The notes: generated by a model not told the origin, from the letters alone. DNA of 64,000 nt from Chloracidobacterium sp. (GCA_016712045.1 JADJRV010000012.1:62001-126000); one strand, 5' to 3'. Shown: positions 10,392-20,821, counted from the stretch's first letter. Made by a program: numbers and translations.

Positions 10392-12386
10392 ATGAACGCC
10401 GCTAGACTTTTCACAATATCATTGCTCGTCTTGCTGATATCCATTTCGGCACAGGCCGCAGATATTACCGTTGCCGCCGATGGCAGCGGTAACGTCAAAA
10501 GTGTACAGGCGGCGGTCGATAAGGTGCCGGAGAATAACAAAAAGCGATTCATCATCGCCATCAAACCCGGGATTTACAAAGAGCAGATCCGCATCCCGGC
10601 AAATAAGCCTTACATTTCGTTTGTCGGGACGGACGCAGAAAAGACTGTTTTGACCTTTGACCTGTCTAATAAAGACGCGGGTTCGACCTCGGCAAGTTAC
10701 AGCACCTATATTGGCGGGCACGATTTTTACGCTGAGAATATTACGTTTGAAAATTCGTTTGGTCAGGGCTCACAAGCCGTCGCCGTGCTTGTCGAGGCTG
10801 ACCGTGCGATGTTCAACACGTGCCGTTTTCTAGGCTGGCAGGACACGCTCTATGCCAAGAATGGCCGACAATATTACAAGGATTGCTACATCGAGGGCCA
10901 TGTCGATTACATATTCGGCATGGCAACGGCGGTGTTTGAGAATTGCCACATTCACAGCAAGGCCGACGGCTATATTACAGCTCCGATGCGTTTCGCCGCG
11001 GAGGAACCCGCAGGATTCATTTTTCATAAATGCCGTTTGACCAGCAACAACACGAAAAACGGCATTTATCTCGGGCGGCCGTGGCGTGACTACGGCCGTA
11101 CCGTATTTCTAAATACCCAGATGGACGCCGAGATCCGCCCCGAAGGCTGGCACCACTGGGAACCTCTACGCGAAAAGACCGCATACTTTGCCGAATACGG
11201 CTCGACCGGCAAAGGAGCTAATCCCGAAGCTCGCGTCGCCTGGGCACGTAAACTCGGCGATGCGGATATCAAAGTGTTTTCCGTCGAGTATTTCCTTGGC
11301 GGCAAAGATGGCTGGGATCCATATCGCGGTGATAATTTCGCTTGGCAGGAAAAGACAGCACCCGACTGGCAACTGGTCACGTGGGGGGAGGTTTTCAAGC
11401 AAAAGCCTCTGTGGTATCAGACTGACGAAGCCGCACGCATCGCCGATCAGTTATTGCTCTATCAAAAGGACAATGGCGGGTTTGAAAAAAATGTCGATAT
11501 GGCTCTGATGCTCACAAAACCCGAGCGTGACGCTCTCGCGTCGAAAAAGGCCGACATCTCTGAGACGACGATCGACAATCGCACGACCTATACTCAGGTC
11601 GCCTATCTCGGGCGTGTCATCACGGCTAGCTTGCTAAAATCTTCGCCTCCAGGTAACTTGCCGAAATACAAGGATGCCTTTAACAAGGGGGTTGACTATC
11701 TGTTGTCATACCAATATGAGAACGGCGGTTTTCCGCAGTATTTCCCTTTGAAAAAGGGATATTATACGCATATCACATTTAACGATGACGCGATGATCGG
11801 CGTCTTGCGTCTGTTGCGTGACATCACAACACGCAGCGAAGACTACAAATTTGTCGACGAAGAGCGTCGTGCAAAAGCGGAAAAGGCCGTCGCCAAAGCG
11901 ACCGCTTTGATACTAAAACTCCAAGTCGAGATCAATGGCAAAAAGACCGTCTGGGCTCCGCAGTATGATGAGGTCAGTCTCAAACCGGCGTGGGCGCGCA
12001 AATTCGAGCCGCCCGCTCTCTCGGCGGGCGAAAGCGTCGGCATCGTCCGATTTTTGATGCAGGAAAAACAGACGCCCGAGATCACCGCCGCGATCGAAGC
12101 CGCCATCACTTGGTACAAAGCAAATCAGATCAACGGCATTCGTTGGGTTCGAACAAAAGGCGAAAGTGGGGTCGTAAAAGATAAAACCGCCCCGGCGATA
12201 TGGGCGCGGTTTTACGAGCTAGATACGATGAAACCCATATTTATCGGACGCGACTCGGTCATCAAATACGACGTTGCCCAGATCGAGGCGGAGCGTCGCA
12301 ACGGCTATGCCTGGTATGTTGAGACCCCGTTGGGCCTGATCGAACGAGAATATCCGAAATGGAAAACGCCAAAGGTAAAGCAGTAG
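10392..12386 (+). CDS. Secreted pectinesterase (CE8) fused to pectate lyase (PL10)
   Basis: 664 residues with a signal peptide (residues 1-23, ending ISAQA). Residues about 25-310 are a carbohydrate esterase family 8 pectin methylesterase, with the signatures QAVAV, GWQDTLY, GHVDYIFG and LGRPW; the two Asp residues in QDTLY and VDYIFG are the catalytic pair of the family. Residues about 330-655 match family PL10 pectate lyase (ETTIDNRTTYTQ, NGGFPQYFPL, HITFNDDAM, then ARFYEL). One chain would demethylate homogalacturonan and then cleave it by beta-elimination. First gene of a tightly packed forward operon running to 19401. Confidence 0.92.
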   Translation: MNAARLFTISLLVLLISISAQAADITVAADGSGNVKSVQAAVDKVPENNKKRFIIAIKPGIYKEQIRIPANKPYISFVGTDAEKTVLTFDLSNKDAGSTSASYSTYIGGHDFYAENITFENSFGQGSQAVAVLVEADRAMFNTCRFLGWQDTLYAKNGRQYYKDCYIEGHVDYIFGMATAVFENCHIHSKADGYITAPMRFAAEEPAGFIFHKCRLTSNNTKNGIYLGRPWRDYGRTVFLNTQMDAEIRPEGWHHWEPLREKTAYFAEYGSTGKGANPEARVAWARKLGDADIKVFSVEYFLGGKDGWDPYRGDNFAWQEKTAPDWQLVTWGEVFKQKPLWYQTDEAARIADQLLLYQKDNGGFEKNVDMALMLTKPERDALASKKADISETTIDNRTTYTQVAYLGRVITASLLKSSPPGNLPKYKDAFNKGVDYLLSYQYENGGFPQYFPLKKGYYTHITFNDDAMIGVLRLLRDITTRSEDYKFVDEERRAKAEKAVAKATALILKLQVEINGKKTVWAPQYDEVSLKPAWARKFEPPALSAGESVGIVRFLMQEKQTPEITAAIEAAITWYKANQINGIRWVRTKGESGVVKDKTAPAIWARFYELDTMKPIFIGRDSVIKYDVAQIEAERRNGYAWYVETPLGLIEREYPKWKTPKVKQ

Positions 12387-12391
12387 TTCTT

Positions 12392-13798
12392 ATGACAAGC
12401 AGACGTGATTTTGTAAAAACCCTAATAATTGGCTCGGCGGGGCTCGCAATATTTCCGAGAGTTTCATATGGCCAAAGCGACCCTTGGGCGGCCGAGTACA
12501 AGCAGATACTTGCACGCATCAAGCCGCCAAAGTTTAAGAAAAAAGACTACAGCATTCTAAAATTCGGTGCGAAATCCGGTGGAGAGCTTGATTGTCGCGC
12601 GGCGATAAACAAAGCGATCGACGCTTGTAGCAAAGCGGGCGGCGGACGCGTCGTTGTGCCGGCGGGTATATTCCTGACTGGTGCGATCCGGCTCAAGAGC
12701 AACGTCAATCTGCACGTTTCCAAAGGTGCAACGCTTAAGTTTGCGACAAATCGCGAAGCATACCTGCCTGTCGTCCACACGCGTTGGGAGGGCATGGAGC
12801 TAATGCATCTTTCGCCTCTCATCTACGCCTACGAGCAGACAAATATTGCGATCACGGGCGAGGGTACGCTAGACGGCCAAGGAGCGTCATACTTTTGGAA
12901 ATGGCATGGCAATCCGCGATACGGCGGTAATCCCGACGGGATCAGTCAGCGTGCCGCACGGGCCAAGCTCTACGAATACATGGACCGCAACGCACCTGTC
13001 GCCGAGCGTATTTTCGGCGGGGAGCAAGACTATTTGCGGCCTCAGTTCATCCAGCCCTACAAATGTAAAAACGTGCTGATCGAGGGGGTAAAAATCATTG
13101 ATTCGCCGATGTGGGAAGTCCATCCGGTGCTTTGTGAGAACGTGACGATCCGAAACCTGCACATCGCTACGCACGGCCCCAATAACGACGGGTGCGACCC
13201 CGAATCGTGCAAAGACGTGCTGATCGACAATTGCTATTTCGACACGGGCGACGATTGTATCGCGATAAAATCCGGCCGCAACAATGACGGACGCAGACTT
13301 AACACACCGACCGAGAACGTCATCATCCGCAATTGCACGATGAAAGACGGCCACGGCGGTATTACCGTTGGCAGTGAGATATCAGGCGGCGTCCGCAATG
13401 TTTTCGCCCACGATAATAAGCTCGACAGCCTCGATCTGTGGACGGCGATCAGATTCAAAAACAACGCGTCGCGTGGTGGTAAGCTCGAAAATTTTTATTA
13501 CAAAAACAACACCATCGGCACGGTCTCGCGCGCCGTGATCGAGATCGATTTCAATTACGAAGAAGGAGCCAAGGGTGACCATATTCCCATGGTGCGCAAT
13601 GTACAGATTGACGGGTTGACGTGCGGAACTGGAAATCGAGCGCTTGACCTGCAAGGGCTCGAAAACGCGCCGATCTATGACGTTTCTCTCAAAAATTGCA
13701 CGTTTGGAACGATGAAAAACGCGAGTATCGTCAAGAACGTCAAGGGCCTAAAGCTCTCAAACGTGAAGATCGGACGTAAGTTAGTTGAAAGCTTGTAA
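12392..13798 (+). CDS. Polygalacturonase, glycoside hydrolase family 28, Tat-exported
   Basis: The ATG at 12392 is preferred to an earlier in-frame start at 12359 because it lies 5 bases after the previous stop and gives a clean twin-arginine signal (TSRRDFVKTLIIGSAGLAIF). 468 residues. The right-handed beta-helix carries the GH28 signatures: NNDGCDPES, FDTGDDCIAIKSG, a GHGG motif (KDGHGGITVGSE) and RFKN in place of RIK. It hydrolyses alpha-1,4 galacturonosyl bonds in pectate. TatA is encoded in the window at 54046. The stop overlaps the next ATG by one base (TAATG), so translation is probably coupled. Confidence 0.92.
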   Translation: MTSRRDFVKTLIIGSAGLAIFPRVSYGQSDPWAAEYKQILARIKPPKFKKKDYSILKFGAKSGGELDCRAAINKAIDACSKAGGGRVVVPAGIFLTGAIRLKSNVNLHVSKGATLKFATNREAYLPVVHTRWEGMELMHLSPLIYAYEQTNIAITGEGTLDGQGASYFWKWHGNPRYGGNPDGISQRAARAKLYEYMDRNAPVAERIFGGEQDYLRPQFIQPYKCKNVLIEGVKIIDSPMWEVHPVLCENVTIRNLHIATHGPNNDGCDPESCKDVLIDNCYFDTGDDCIAIKSGRNNDGRRLNTPTENVIIRNCTMKDGHGGITVGSEISGGVRNVFAHDNKLDSLDLWTAIRFKNNASRGGKLENFYYKNNTIGTVSRAVIEIDFNYEEGAKGDHIPMVRNVQIDGLTCGTGNRALDLQGLENAPIYDVSLKNCTFGTMKNASIVKNVKGLKLSNVKIGRKLVESL

Positions 13799-14538
13799 TG
13801 AAAAACATTGTCGCCGTTAGTATATTGCTCATGCTAAGCACGATAGGTATGCCGGCACAGATCACGGTCTATCTTGCCGGCGATTCGACCTGTGCTAATA
13901 AATTACCTGAAAAGCGTCCTGAAACCGGCTGGGGCGAGATGATGCAGCAGTATTTCGACCCAGCCAAGGTCGTTATCGACAACCACGCTCAAAACGGCCG
14001 TAGCACAAAGACCTTTATCTCTGAGGGACGCTGGCAGGCGATCGTCGATAAACTCAAAAAAGGCGATTTTGTTTTCGTTCAGTTTGGCCATAATGATGAG
14101 TCAAAAGAAAAAGGCGAGCGTTATACTCCGCCGGCTGATTACCGGGCTAATCTGATCCGCTTTATCAACGATGTAAAGGCTAAGAAGGCCAATATTGTCC
14201 TAATGACCCCCGTGATGCGGCGAAGCTTTGATAAGGAGGGTAACTTTGTGGATAAGCATCCACCGGAATATCCGGACGCCGTTCGAGCCGTCGCAAAAGA
14301 ACAAAAGGTTCCGCTCATCGACATGCACCGAAAGAGCGAGGCCGTTATAAAACGATACGGCGTCGAGGGTTCGCGAGCCTTGTTTTTACAGCTCAAACCC
14401 GACGAAAAGCCCAATTATCCAAAGGGTATCGAGGACAACACTCACTTCGTCCCAAAAGGCGCTGAAGAAATGGCAAAACTCGTCGTCGAAGGCATCCGCG
14501 AAGATAAACTGAAATTAGGCAAATATATAAAGAAATGA
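13798..14538 (+). CDS. Rhamnogalacturonan acetylesterase, CE12 (SGNH hydrolase)
   Basis: 246 residues with signal peptide (residues 1-20). SGNH-hydrolase blocks are in order: GDST (nucleophile Ser), GW-E, NGRSTKTF, FGHND and DNTHF with the catalytic Asp and His. This is the pattern of family CE12, which removes acetyl groups from rhamnogalacturonan I. It sits between GH28 and GH105 with overlapping start and stop codons on both sides, so it belongs to the pectin operon. Confidence 0.9.
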   Translation: MKNIVAVSILLMLSTIGMPAQITVYLAGDSTCANKLPEKRPETGWGEMMQQYFDPAKVVIDNHAQNGRSTKTFISEGRWQAIVDKLKKGDFVFVQFGHNDESKEKGERYTPPADYRANLIRFINDVKAKKANIVLMTPVMRRSFDKEGNFVDKHPPEYPDAVRAVAKEQKVPLIDMHRKSEAVIKRYGVEGSRALFLQLKPDEKPNYPKGIEDNTHFVPKGAEEMAKLVVEGIREDKLKLGKYIKK

Positions 14539-16442
14539 AGACCTTTATTGCAGCAATATTATTACTAATGTCGGTGGTCGCCGCGACCGCCCAGACGCGT
14601 CTTTCCGAACAGCTCACCGAGACGGCGATGAACCGCATCTGGGTCGATGACCGCAATCTACCGGGCATCCCGCCAAAATGGAATTATGAGCAAGGCGTGA
14701 TCCTGAAAGCGGTTGAGCAGATGTGGTATGCGACCGGCGACCCGAAATATTTTCGCCATATCCAAAAAGGAATGGACCACTGGATAGACGAAAAGGGCAA
14801 CCACAAGGATTACCACCTTGAGGAATACAACATCGACCATGTCACACCCGGCACGGCTATGCTGCTGCTGTATCGTGTGACCGGCAACGAAAAATACCGC
14901 AAGATGGTCGAGCTACTGCGGTCGCAGCTAAAAACGCACCCGCGGACAAATGAGGGCGGTTTTTGGCACAAAAAGATTTATCCATACCAGATGTGGCTCG
15001 ACGGGCTTTATATGGGCGAGCCTTTCTACGCCGAGTATTCGAGCATTTTTGGCGAGGACAATTGGGACGACATCGCCAATCAGTTTGTCTGGATGGAAAA
15101 GCACAGCCGCGAGCCAAAGACCGGGCTTTTATACCACGGCTGGGACGAATCAAAGCAGCAAAAATGGGCTAATAAGGAAACCGGAATGTCGCCGCACGTC
15201 TGGGGCCGGGCGATGGGGTGGTATGCTATGGCTCTGGTCGATACGCTCGAGCATTTTCCCGCCGGTCACCCGCGACGTGCCGAACTGATTGCGATCCTCA
15301 ACCGCGAGGCCGCCGCGATCACAAAATATCAGGACGCCAAGTCCGGCGTCTGGTGGGACATCATCGACCTCGGCGGACGTGAGAAGAATTACCTCGAGTC
15401 GTCCGCTTCGGCAATGTTTGTCTATGCACTCACGCGTGGCGTGCGTGAGGGCTATTTGCCTGAGAAATATCTCAAAACCGCGACTCGCGGTTGGGCTGGT
15501 ATTAAGAAAGAATTTATCAAAACAAACGCTCAGGGGCAGACCGACTGGGAAGGTACAGTTTCTGTTTCCGGTCTCGGCGGCAACCCGTATCGGGACGGCA
15601 GTTTTGACTATTACATGAGCGAAAAGCTGCGAACCAACGACGCCAAAGGCCTCGGTCCGGCGATCCGTGCGGCAATCGAGATCGAGGCGTACGAGCGCGG
15701 CTGGCCGGGACGTGGCAAAACCGTCGTGATCGACGACTATTTTAATCACGAGATCCGAAAGAGCAAAAATACCTCGAGCGACGAGTCGTGGCATTACAAA
15801 TGGGACGAGCGGCCCGACGCAGGGTTTTATGCCTTTGGACAAATATTTCGTTCAAACGGAGCGAGGCTTTCGACACTTTCGTCGGCTCCGACAGCGGCAA
15901 ATCTCGCGGGTGCAAGCGTTTATGTCATTGTTGATCCTGACACCGAAAAAGAAACTGCCAAGCCATACTATGTGTCTGAACCTGACGCAAAATCTGTCGC
16001 TGATTGGGTGAAACGCGGCGGTGTTCTTTTACTAATGGGCAACGACGGACAAAACGCCGAGCTTGATAAATTTAACTTGATAGCCGAAAAATTTGGGATC
16101 AAATTTAATAAGGACCGTAAATTTGAGGTCATTAATAACGATTACAAAATGGGCGGTGTCGAGATCGCCGCCGGTAATCCGATATTCACGACGACAAAAC
16201 GAGTGTTTGTAAAAGAGATTTCCACGCTGGCAGTAAGCGGCAATGCAAAACCTCTCGTCACGGCAAATGGCGATGTCGTTATGGCGATCGCAAAACATGG
16301 CAAGGGCACGGTCTTTGTCATCGGCGACCCCTGGCTCTACAACGAATACCTCGACGGGCGGCGGTTGCCGCTCGAATTTGAAAATTTTAAGGCGGCAAAC
16401 GACCTCAGCCGCTGGCTGCTGACAAACGCAAGGAAAAGATAA
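14535..16442 (+). CDS. Unsaturated rhamnogalacturonyl hydrolase, GH105, with C-terminal DUF4350-like domain
   Basis: 635 residues, signal peptide 1-20. Residues about 25-375 match GH105 (YteR/YesR): ATGDPKYF, YNIDHVTPG, QMWLDGLYMGEPFYA, HGWDESKQQ and SPHVWGRAMGWYAMAL, with the family catalytic Asp within WLDGLYM. The enzyme removes 4,5-unsaturated galacturonate from oligosaccharides made by lyases. Residues about 395-635 form a separate alpha/beta domain resembling DUF4350 or the glutamine-amidotransferase-like fold (ADWVKRGGVLLLMGNDGQN, GKGTVFVIGDPWLYNEY). Its role is unknown. The ATG overlaps the previous TGA (ATGA). Confidence 0.9.
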   Translation: MKTFIAAILLLMSVVAATAQTRLSEQLTETAMNRIWVDDRNLPGIPPKWNYEQGVILKAVEQMWYATGDPKYFRHIQKGMDHWIDEKGNHKDYHLEEYNIDHVTPGTAMLLLYRVTGNEKYRKMVELLRSQLKTHPRTNEGGFWHKKIYPYQMWLDGLYMGEPFYAEYSSIFGEDNWDDIANQFVWMEKHSREPKTGLLYHGWDESKQQKWANKETGMSPHVWGRAMGWYAMALVDTLEHFPAGHPRRAELIAILNREAAAITKYQDAKSGVWWDIIDLGGREKNYLESSASAMFVYALTRGVREGYLPEKYLKTATRGWAGIKKEFIKTNAQGQTDWEGTVSVSGLGGNPYRDGSFDYYMSEKLRTNDAKGLGPAIRAAIEIEAYERGWPGRGKTVVIDDYFNHEIRKSKNTSSDESWHYKWDERPDAGFYAFGQIFRSNGARLSTLSSAPTAANLAGASVYVIVDPDTEKETAKPYYVSEPDAKSVADWVKRGGVLLLMGNDGQNAELDKFNLIAEKFGIKFNKDRKFEVINNDYKMGGVEIAAGNPIFTTTKRVFVKEISTLAVSGNAKPLVTANGDVVMAIAKHGKGTVFVIGDPWLYNEYLDGRRLPLEFENFKAANDLSRWLLTNARKR

Positions 16443-16444
16443 TC

Positions 16445-16957
16445 ATGCTAAAGCTACGTATTTTGTTCACTTTTTTATTGATCGTTGCCGCTTCTCTTGC
16501 GGCGTCTGCTCAAACTCGTCAGCCTTCGACGGCGACCCGTCCGTTTGTCATCAAGACAAAGCAACAAGTTGAGGACATCCAAAAGACACTCGAACAAAAG
16601 CCCGGTAATACGAATGAGGACATCGCTGCCGCAGCCGGGACGCAGATGCGGGTCGCGATCTTTCATGACGAAAAACGGGTAAATGATAATGTCGAGGTAC
16701 ACGACGGGTCGGATGACATATACTACGTTCTCAAAGGCACGGCGACGCTGATGCTTGGCGGTACGCTCGACACCCCAAACGAGATCTCGCCCGGCGAATG
16801 GCGAGCAAAAACGGCGACCGGCGGCCAAAAAGTGACGATCAAAAAGGGCGACCTGATAGTTGTCCCGCGTGGCACGGCTCATCAACGCACCGTCACGGAT
16901 AAAAAGTTTTCGATGATTCTGATAAAGGTTTTTGCACAAACGCAACCGGCCAAATAG
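16445..16957 (+). CDS. Secreted cupin-domain protein
   Basis: 170 residues, signal peptide 1-23 (ends LAASAQ). Residues about 80-165 form a single cupin barrel. Motif 1 is reduced (VEVHDGSDDIYYVLKG, one His and Asp rather than HXH and Glu), whereas motif 2 is good (GDLIVVPRGTAHQ). It is 2 bases after GH105 and in the same operon. Cytosolic cupins of the KdgF type open unsaturated galacturonate in pectin pathways; this protein is exported and divergent, so an equivalent role is only a possibility. Confidence 0.7.
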   Translation: MLKLRILFTFLLIVAASLAASAQTRQPSTATRPFVIKTKQQVEDIQKTLEQKPGNTNEDIAAAAGTQMRVAIFHDEKRVNDNVEVHDGSDDIYYVLKGTATLMLGGTLDTPNEISPGEWRAKTATGGQKVTIKKGDLIVVPRGTAHQRTVTDKKFSMILIKVFAQTQPAK

Positions 16958-17014
16958 ACGGCGAAAAATTTTCGACAAACTTTTGCCACTGATATAACAT
17001 TGATAAATAATCGC

Positions 17015-17776
17015 ATGCCAAAATCGAAACCCGGCATTTTTACATCTCTCAACTCCGAAAAAAACGGCACCACCGTCGGTGAGGTCGTCGAACGCCTGCG
17101 CAAAATGATCCATGACGGCGAATTGTCACCGGGTGACCGTCTGCCGCCTGAGCGCGATCTGGCTAAGCTGCTCGGCGTTAGCCGTCCGACTTTGAGAGCG
17201 GGTATCCGTTCGCTCTCGACCGTTGGTATTTTGCAATCCAAACAAGGTGCGGGAACATTTGTCGTTGAAAAGGACGATTCGCCAACGCTAGACAGTAATC
17301 CGCTGCGGATGCTATCGGCTCTGCATGGATTTACTTCGGATGAAATGTTTGAGGCTCGCCTGGCGCTAGAAATGAGCATCGCAGGACTCGCGGCCGAGCG
17401 TGCGAGCAGCGAACAGATGACGCGGATGGCCGAGGAGATCACCGGCATGTATGCTTCGCTAAATGAACCGGAACAGTATCTGCTGCACGACATGCAGTTT
17501 CACCAGACGATCGCGTCGGCGTCGAATAACCGCATACTCACGTCGCTGATGAATATGATCGCGACCATTCTTTACGATAGCCGCAGCAAGACCGTAAAGC
17601 GTGCCAAGGATCTCAAGCAGTCCGCCGAACAGCATCACAACATCTACCGTGCGATGCGCGAGCACGACCCCGAGGCCGCTCGCTGGGCAATGCACGACCA
17701 TCTGGTCGAGACGCAAAAAGCACAGCGGCTTGAAGAAGAAGAAACTGCAGCCTCGTTGAACGGCGGAGTTTCATAA
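17015..17776 (+). CDS. GntR-family transcriptional regulator, FadR/FCD subfamily
   Basis: 253 residues from the ATG at 17015; an in-frame TTG at 17000 is less likely. N-terminal winged helix (residues about 18-85: PGDRLPPERDLAKLLGVSRP, then GILQSKQGAGTFV) and a C-terminal all-helical FCD ligand domain with metal-binding His candidates (FHQTIASASNNR, EQHHNIYRAM, MHDHL). Encoded inside the pectin operon. FadR-subfamily proteins of uronate metabolism (UxuR, ExuR) bind TTGGT/ACCAA palindromes, and such sites lie at 6574 and 22891. It is the likely local repressor, released by a uronate-derived ligand (inference). Confidence 0.88.
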   Translation: MPKSKPGIFTSLNSEKNGTTVGEVVERLRKMIHDGELSPGDRLPPERDLAKLLGVSRPTLRAGIRSLSTVGILQSKQGAGTFVVEKDDSPTLDSNPLRMLSALHGFTSDEMFEARLALEMSIAGLAAERASSEQMTRMAEEITGMYASLNEPEQYLLHDMQFHQTIASASNNRILTSLMNMIATILYDSRSKTVKRAKDLKQSAEQHHNIYRAMREHDPEAARWAMHDHLVETQKAQRLEEEETAASLNGGVS

Positions 17777-17786
17777 GGGGCGGCAG

Positions 17787-19401
17787 ATGCTCGTTCGGAT
17801 AACAATCACGCTGTTCCTGTTTGCAATCGGAGTTTTGGCTCAATCCAAGCCCTTTGTTTCCAACGTTTGGGTTGCCGATAATGGCGACGGAACTTACAAA
17901 AATCCCATCATCTTCGCCGATTATTCCGACCCTGACGTAGTGCGCGTCGGCGAGGACTTTTTCATGACGGCGTCGAGTTTTAACGCCGCTCCGGGACTTC
18001 CGATACTTCATTCCAAAGACCTCGTGAACTGGCGCATCGTCAATCACGTTTTTCACGAACAATACCCATCGGACGTTTTTGCCAAGCCGCAGCACGGCGG
18101 CGGCGTCTGGGCTCCGTCGATACGGTTTCACGCGGGCGTATATTACATCTATTACGGCGACCCCGATTTTGGCATCTATGTGACCAAGGCTAAGGATCCG
18201 TCGGGTGAATGGTCAAAACCCCTGCTCGTCCGCCAGGCCAAAGGCTGGATCGACCCGTGTCCGCTGTGGGACGACGACGGCAACGCGTATCTCGTCCACG
18301 CTTTCGCCGGGAGCCGCGCCGGGATCAAAAGCGTTCTCGTCATAAATAAAATGAGTGCGGACGGCACGCGCTTGCTCGATGACGGCGTGATGGTTTTTGA
18401 CGGCCACGAAACAGACTCGACGGTCGAGGGTCCCAAGTTTTATAAAGTCGGCGGATATTATTACATCTTCGCCCCGGCAGGCGGAGTGCCGACCGGCTGG
18501 CAGCTTGCCCTAAGATCAAAAAATATCTACGGGCCGTATGAGAAAAAGATCGTGCTCGCTCAGGGCAAAACTGCTATCAACGGCCCGCACCAAGGTGCCC
18601 TTATTGATACACCGACCGGCGAATGGTGGTTTATCCATTTTCAAGACCGCGGGGCATACGGCCGCATCGTCCATCTACAACCCGCAATATGGAAAAACGG
18701 CTTCCTGTGATCGGTTCCGACCCGGACGGCGACGGCACCGGCGAACCGGTGCTGAGATTTAAGAAACCAAACGTCGGCAAGACATATCCGATCGAAACAC
18801 CGCAGGACAGTGATGAATTTATTGGCTCTACCGTCGGCCCGCAATGGCAATGGCACGGCAATCCACAGGCCGAGTGGGCTTTCCCTTTTCCCGAAAAGGG
18901 CATTCTTCGCATGAATTCGGTCCAGCTTCCCGACGGCTACAAAAATCTTTGGGACCTGCCAAATCTGCTTTTGCAAAAATTTCCGGGCGAGGAATTTACG
19001 GTGACAACAAAGGTGTCGCTCAAGCCAAGATTTGAGGGTGAACGGTTTGGGCTTGTCGTGATGGGCATCAATTATTCGTATATCGGTGTAACCAACCGGC
19101 AGGGAAAACTATTGCTTGCCCAGGCCGTAACAAATGACGCCGACAAGGGGCCGCTGAGACAACGGGTACGGAACAGTTGCTAAGTTCAAATGAATTTTAC
19201 TTACGAGTTCGCATCCAAAAGGGCGGGATTGCCACATTTGGCTCTAGCATTGACGGTAAAACATTTACGACCGTAGGGACGCCGTTCACCGCCCGCGAAG
19301 GACGCTGGATAGGAGCAAAGGTCGGGCTGTTTTTCACCCGACCCGGCAAATTTAACGACGCCGGCACCGCCGACGTCGATTGGTTTAGGTTTGAGAAGTA
19401 A
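17787..19401 (+). CDS. Glycoside hydrolase family 43 with C-terminal beta-sandwich (two frameshifts)
   Basis: About 538 residues when joined. Signal peptide 1-19. Five-bladed GH43 domain with the catalytic base in FADYSDPDVVRVG, the central Asp in GWIDPCPLWDDDG and the acid in TVEGPKFYK. The C-terminal concanavalin-like domain covers the last about 200 residues (NLLLQKFPGEEFTVTTKVSL). Breaks: one base missing near 18704 (WKNG then PVIGSDPDGDG) and one G missing in the GGGG run at 19148-19151 (ADKG then AAETTGTEQ). The enzyme probably trims arabinan or xylan side chains. It ends one base before the convergent MFS gene. Confidence 0.85.
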
Positions 19402-19402
19402 C

Positions 19403-20808
19403 TTAATCGTAATTGATATTCGCCGGCTCGAGTTTTGGGGCGAGCAGGTGAATTACGAGCAGAGCGATCAGATATGCTGACGCTGCGATAATAAAGATAG
19501 GCACGTAGCTGCCCGTCCGGTCGAGAATATAACCGACCAGCGGCGAGATTATCATACCTCCGACCGCCCCCATCATACCGCCGATACCTACGACCGAGCC
19601 GACCGCCTGTTTTGGAAACATATCCGACGAGATCGTAAATATATTGGCCGACCAGCCTTGGTGAGCTGCCGCCGCAATGCCTATAAGGATTACCGCAACC
19701 CAGAGATTTGTCGTGATCGAGGCAAAAACGATAGGGACGACAGCCAGAGCACAGATGAGCATTGCCGTCTTACGGCTGCGGTTAATAGACCAGCCGCGTT
19801 TGATCATCGCCGACGAGAGATAGCCGCCGCCGACGCTGCCGACATCTGCGATGATGTATATTATCGCAAGCGGTATGCCGAAAGTTTTGAGGTCGAGTCC
19901 GTGTTTCTTTTGCAGAAAATCAGGCAGCCAAAACAGATAGACCCACCAGATCGGGTCGGTCAGCATCTTGCCCAAAGCAAAAGCCCACGTCTGCCGATGC
20001 GGAAAAAGCCGTTTCCATGGAACACGAACCGCCGGCTCGACCGGATCGCTTTGGATATATGCAAGCTCTTCGGCAGACAGGCTCTTATGCTCTTCGGGCC
20101 GTTTATAGATAACGAGCCAAAAGCCGAGCCAGAGAAACCCAATAATTCCAGTAAAAATAAATGCTTCGTACCATCCCCAGGCAAGCACGATCATCGGCAC
20201 GAGCAAGGGAGTCGCAAGTGCACCGACATTGGTTCCGGCGTTGAAAATGCCGGTTGCAAGGGCCCGTTCTTTCTTAGGGAACCACTCGGCGACGGTCTTG
20301 ATCGACGCCGGGAAATTACCCGCCTCGCCAAGTCCGAGCAAAAATCGGACGACCATAAACCCGATCACCGACGCCGACAGGGTGAATGTCCACGGAGCCG
20401 CACCAAACATCGAGCTGACCGCATTAAAGCCCGAGACAACTCCCTGCACGATCGGAGCAACGACCGGAGATGCAAAAATACCTATATCAGGGGCCCAAGC
20501 GTGAGCGATTGCTGCGAGGCTCCAAACGACGATCGCGATGGCAAAGCCGATCTTAGTGCCGATGCGGTCCATCAGCTTACCAACAAAGAGTAAGCCGATA
20601 GCGTATGCCGTCTGAAATGAGAAAACGATCCAGCTGTAGTCGAGCTCGGTCCACCCAAACTCGCCCGCAAGCGTCGGTTTCAAGATACCGATAACCTGAC
20701 GATCGATGTAATTAACCGTCGCTGCAAAAACAACAGCGTACATATCATCCAGCGAAATTTGCCTATTTTAGTACCGGCCGAATATGCGACCGTTGATTCA
20801 TCACTCAT
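19403..20808 (-). CDS. MFS hexuronate-type transporter, anion:cation symporter family (frameshifted)
   Basis: About 467 residues and 12 membrane segments. The true N-terminus is in another frame: MSDESTVAYSAGTKIGKFRW starts at 20808 and joins the main frame if one base is restored in the A run at 20724-20728, giving TVNYIDRQVIG, the ExuT/ACS-family signature in segment 1. Further family features are GLGEAGNFPASIKTVAEWFP and FNAGTNVGALATPL. It would import galacturonate or a related hexuronate across the inner membrane. Last gene of the reverse operon SDR, M24-like, MFS. Confidence 0.85.
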
Positions 20809-20821
20809 TGAGTATTGGCTC

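Noticed and set aside
19658..20593. 311-residue plus-strand open frame
   Set aside because: Antisense to the MFS permease, very rich in Arg and Asp, no hydrophobic or domain pattern.
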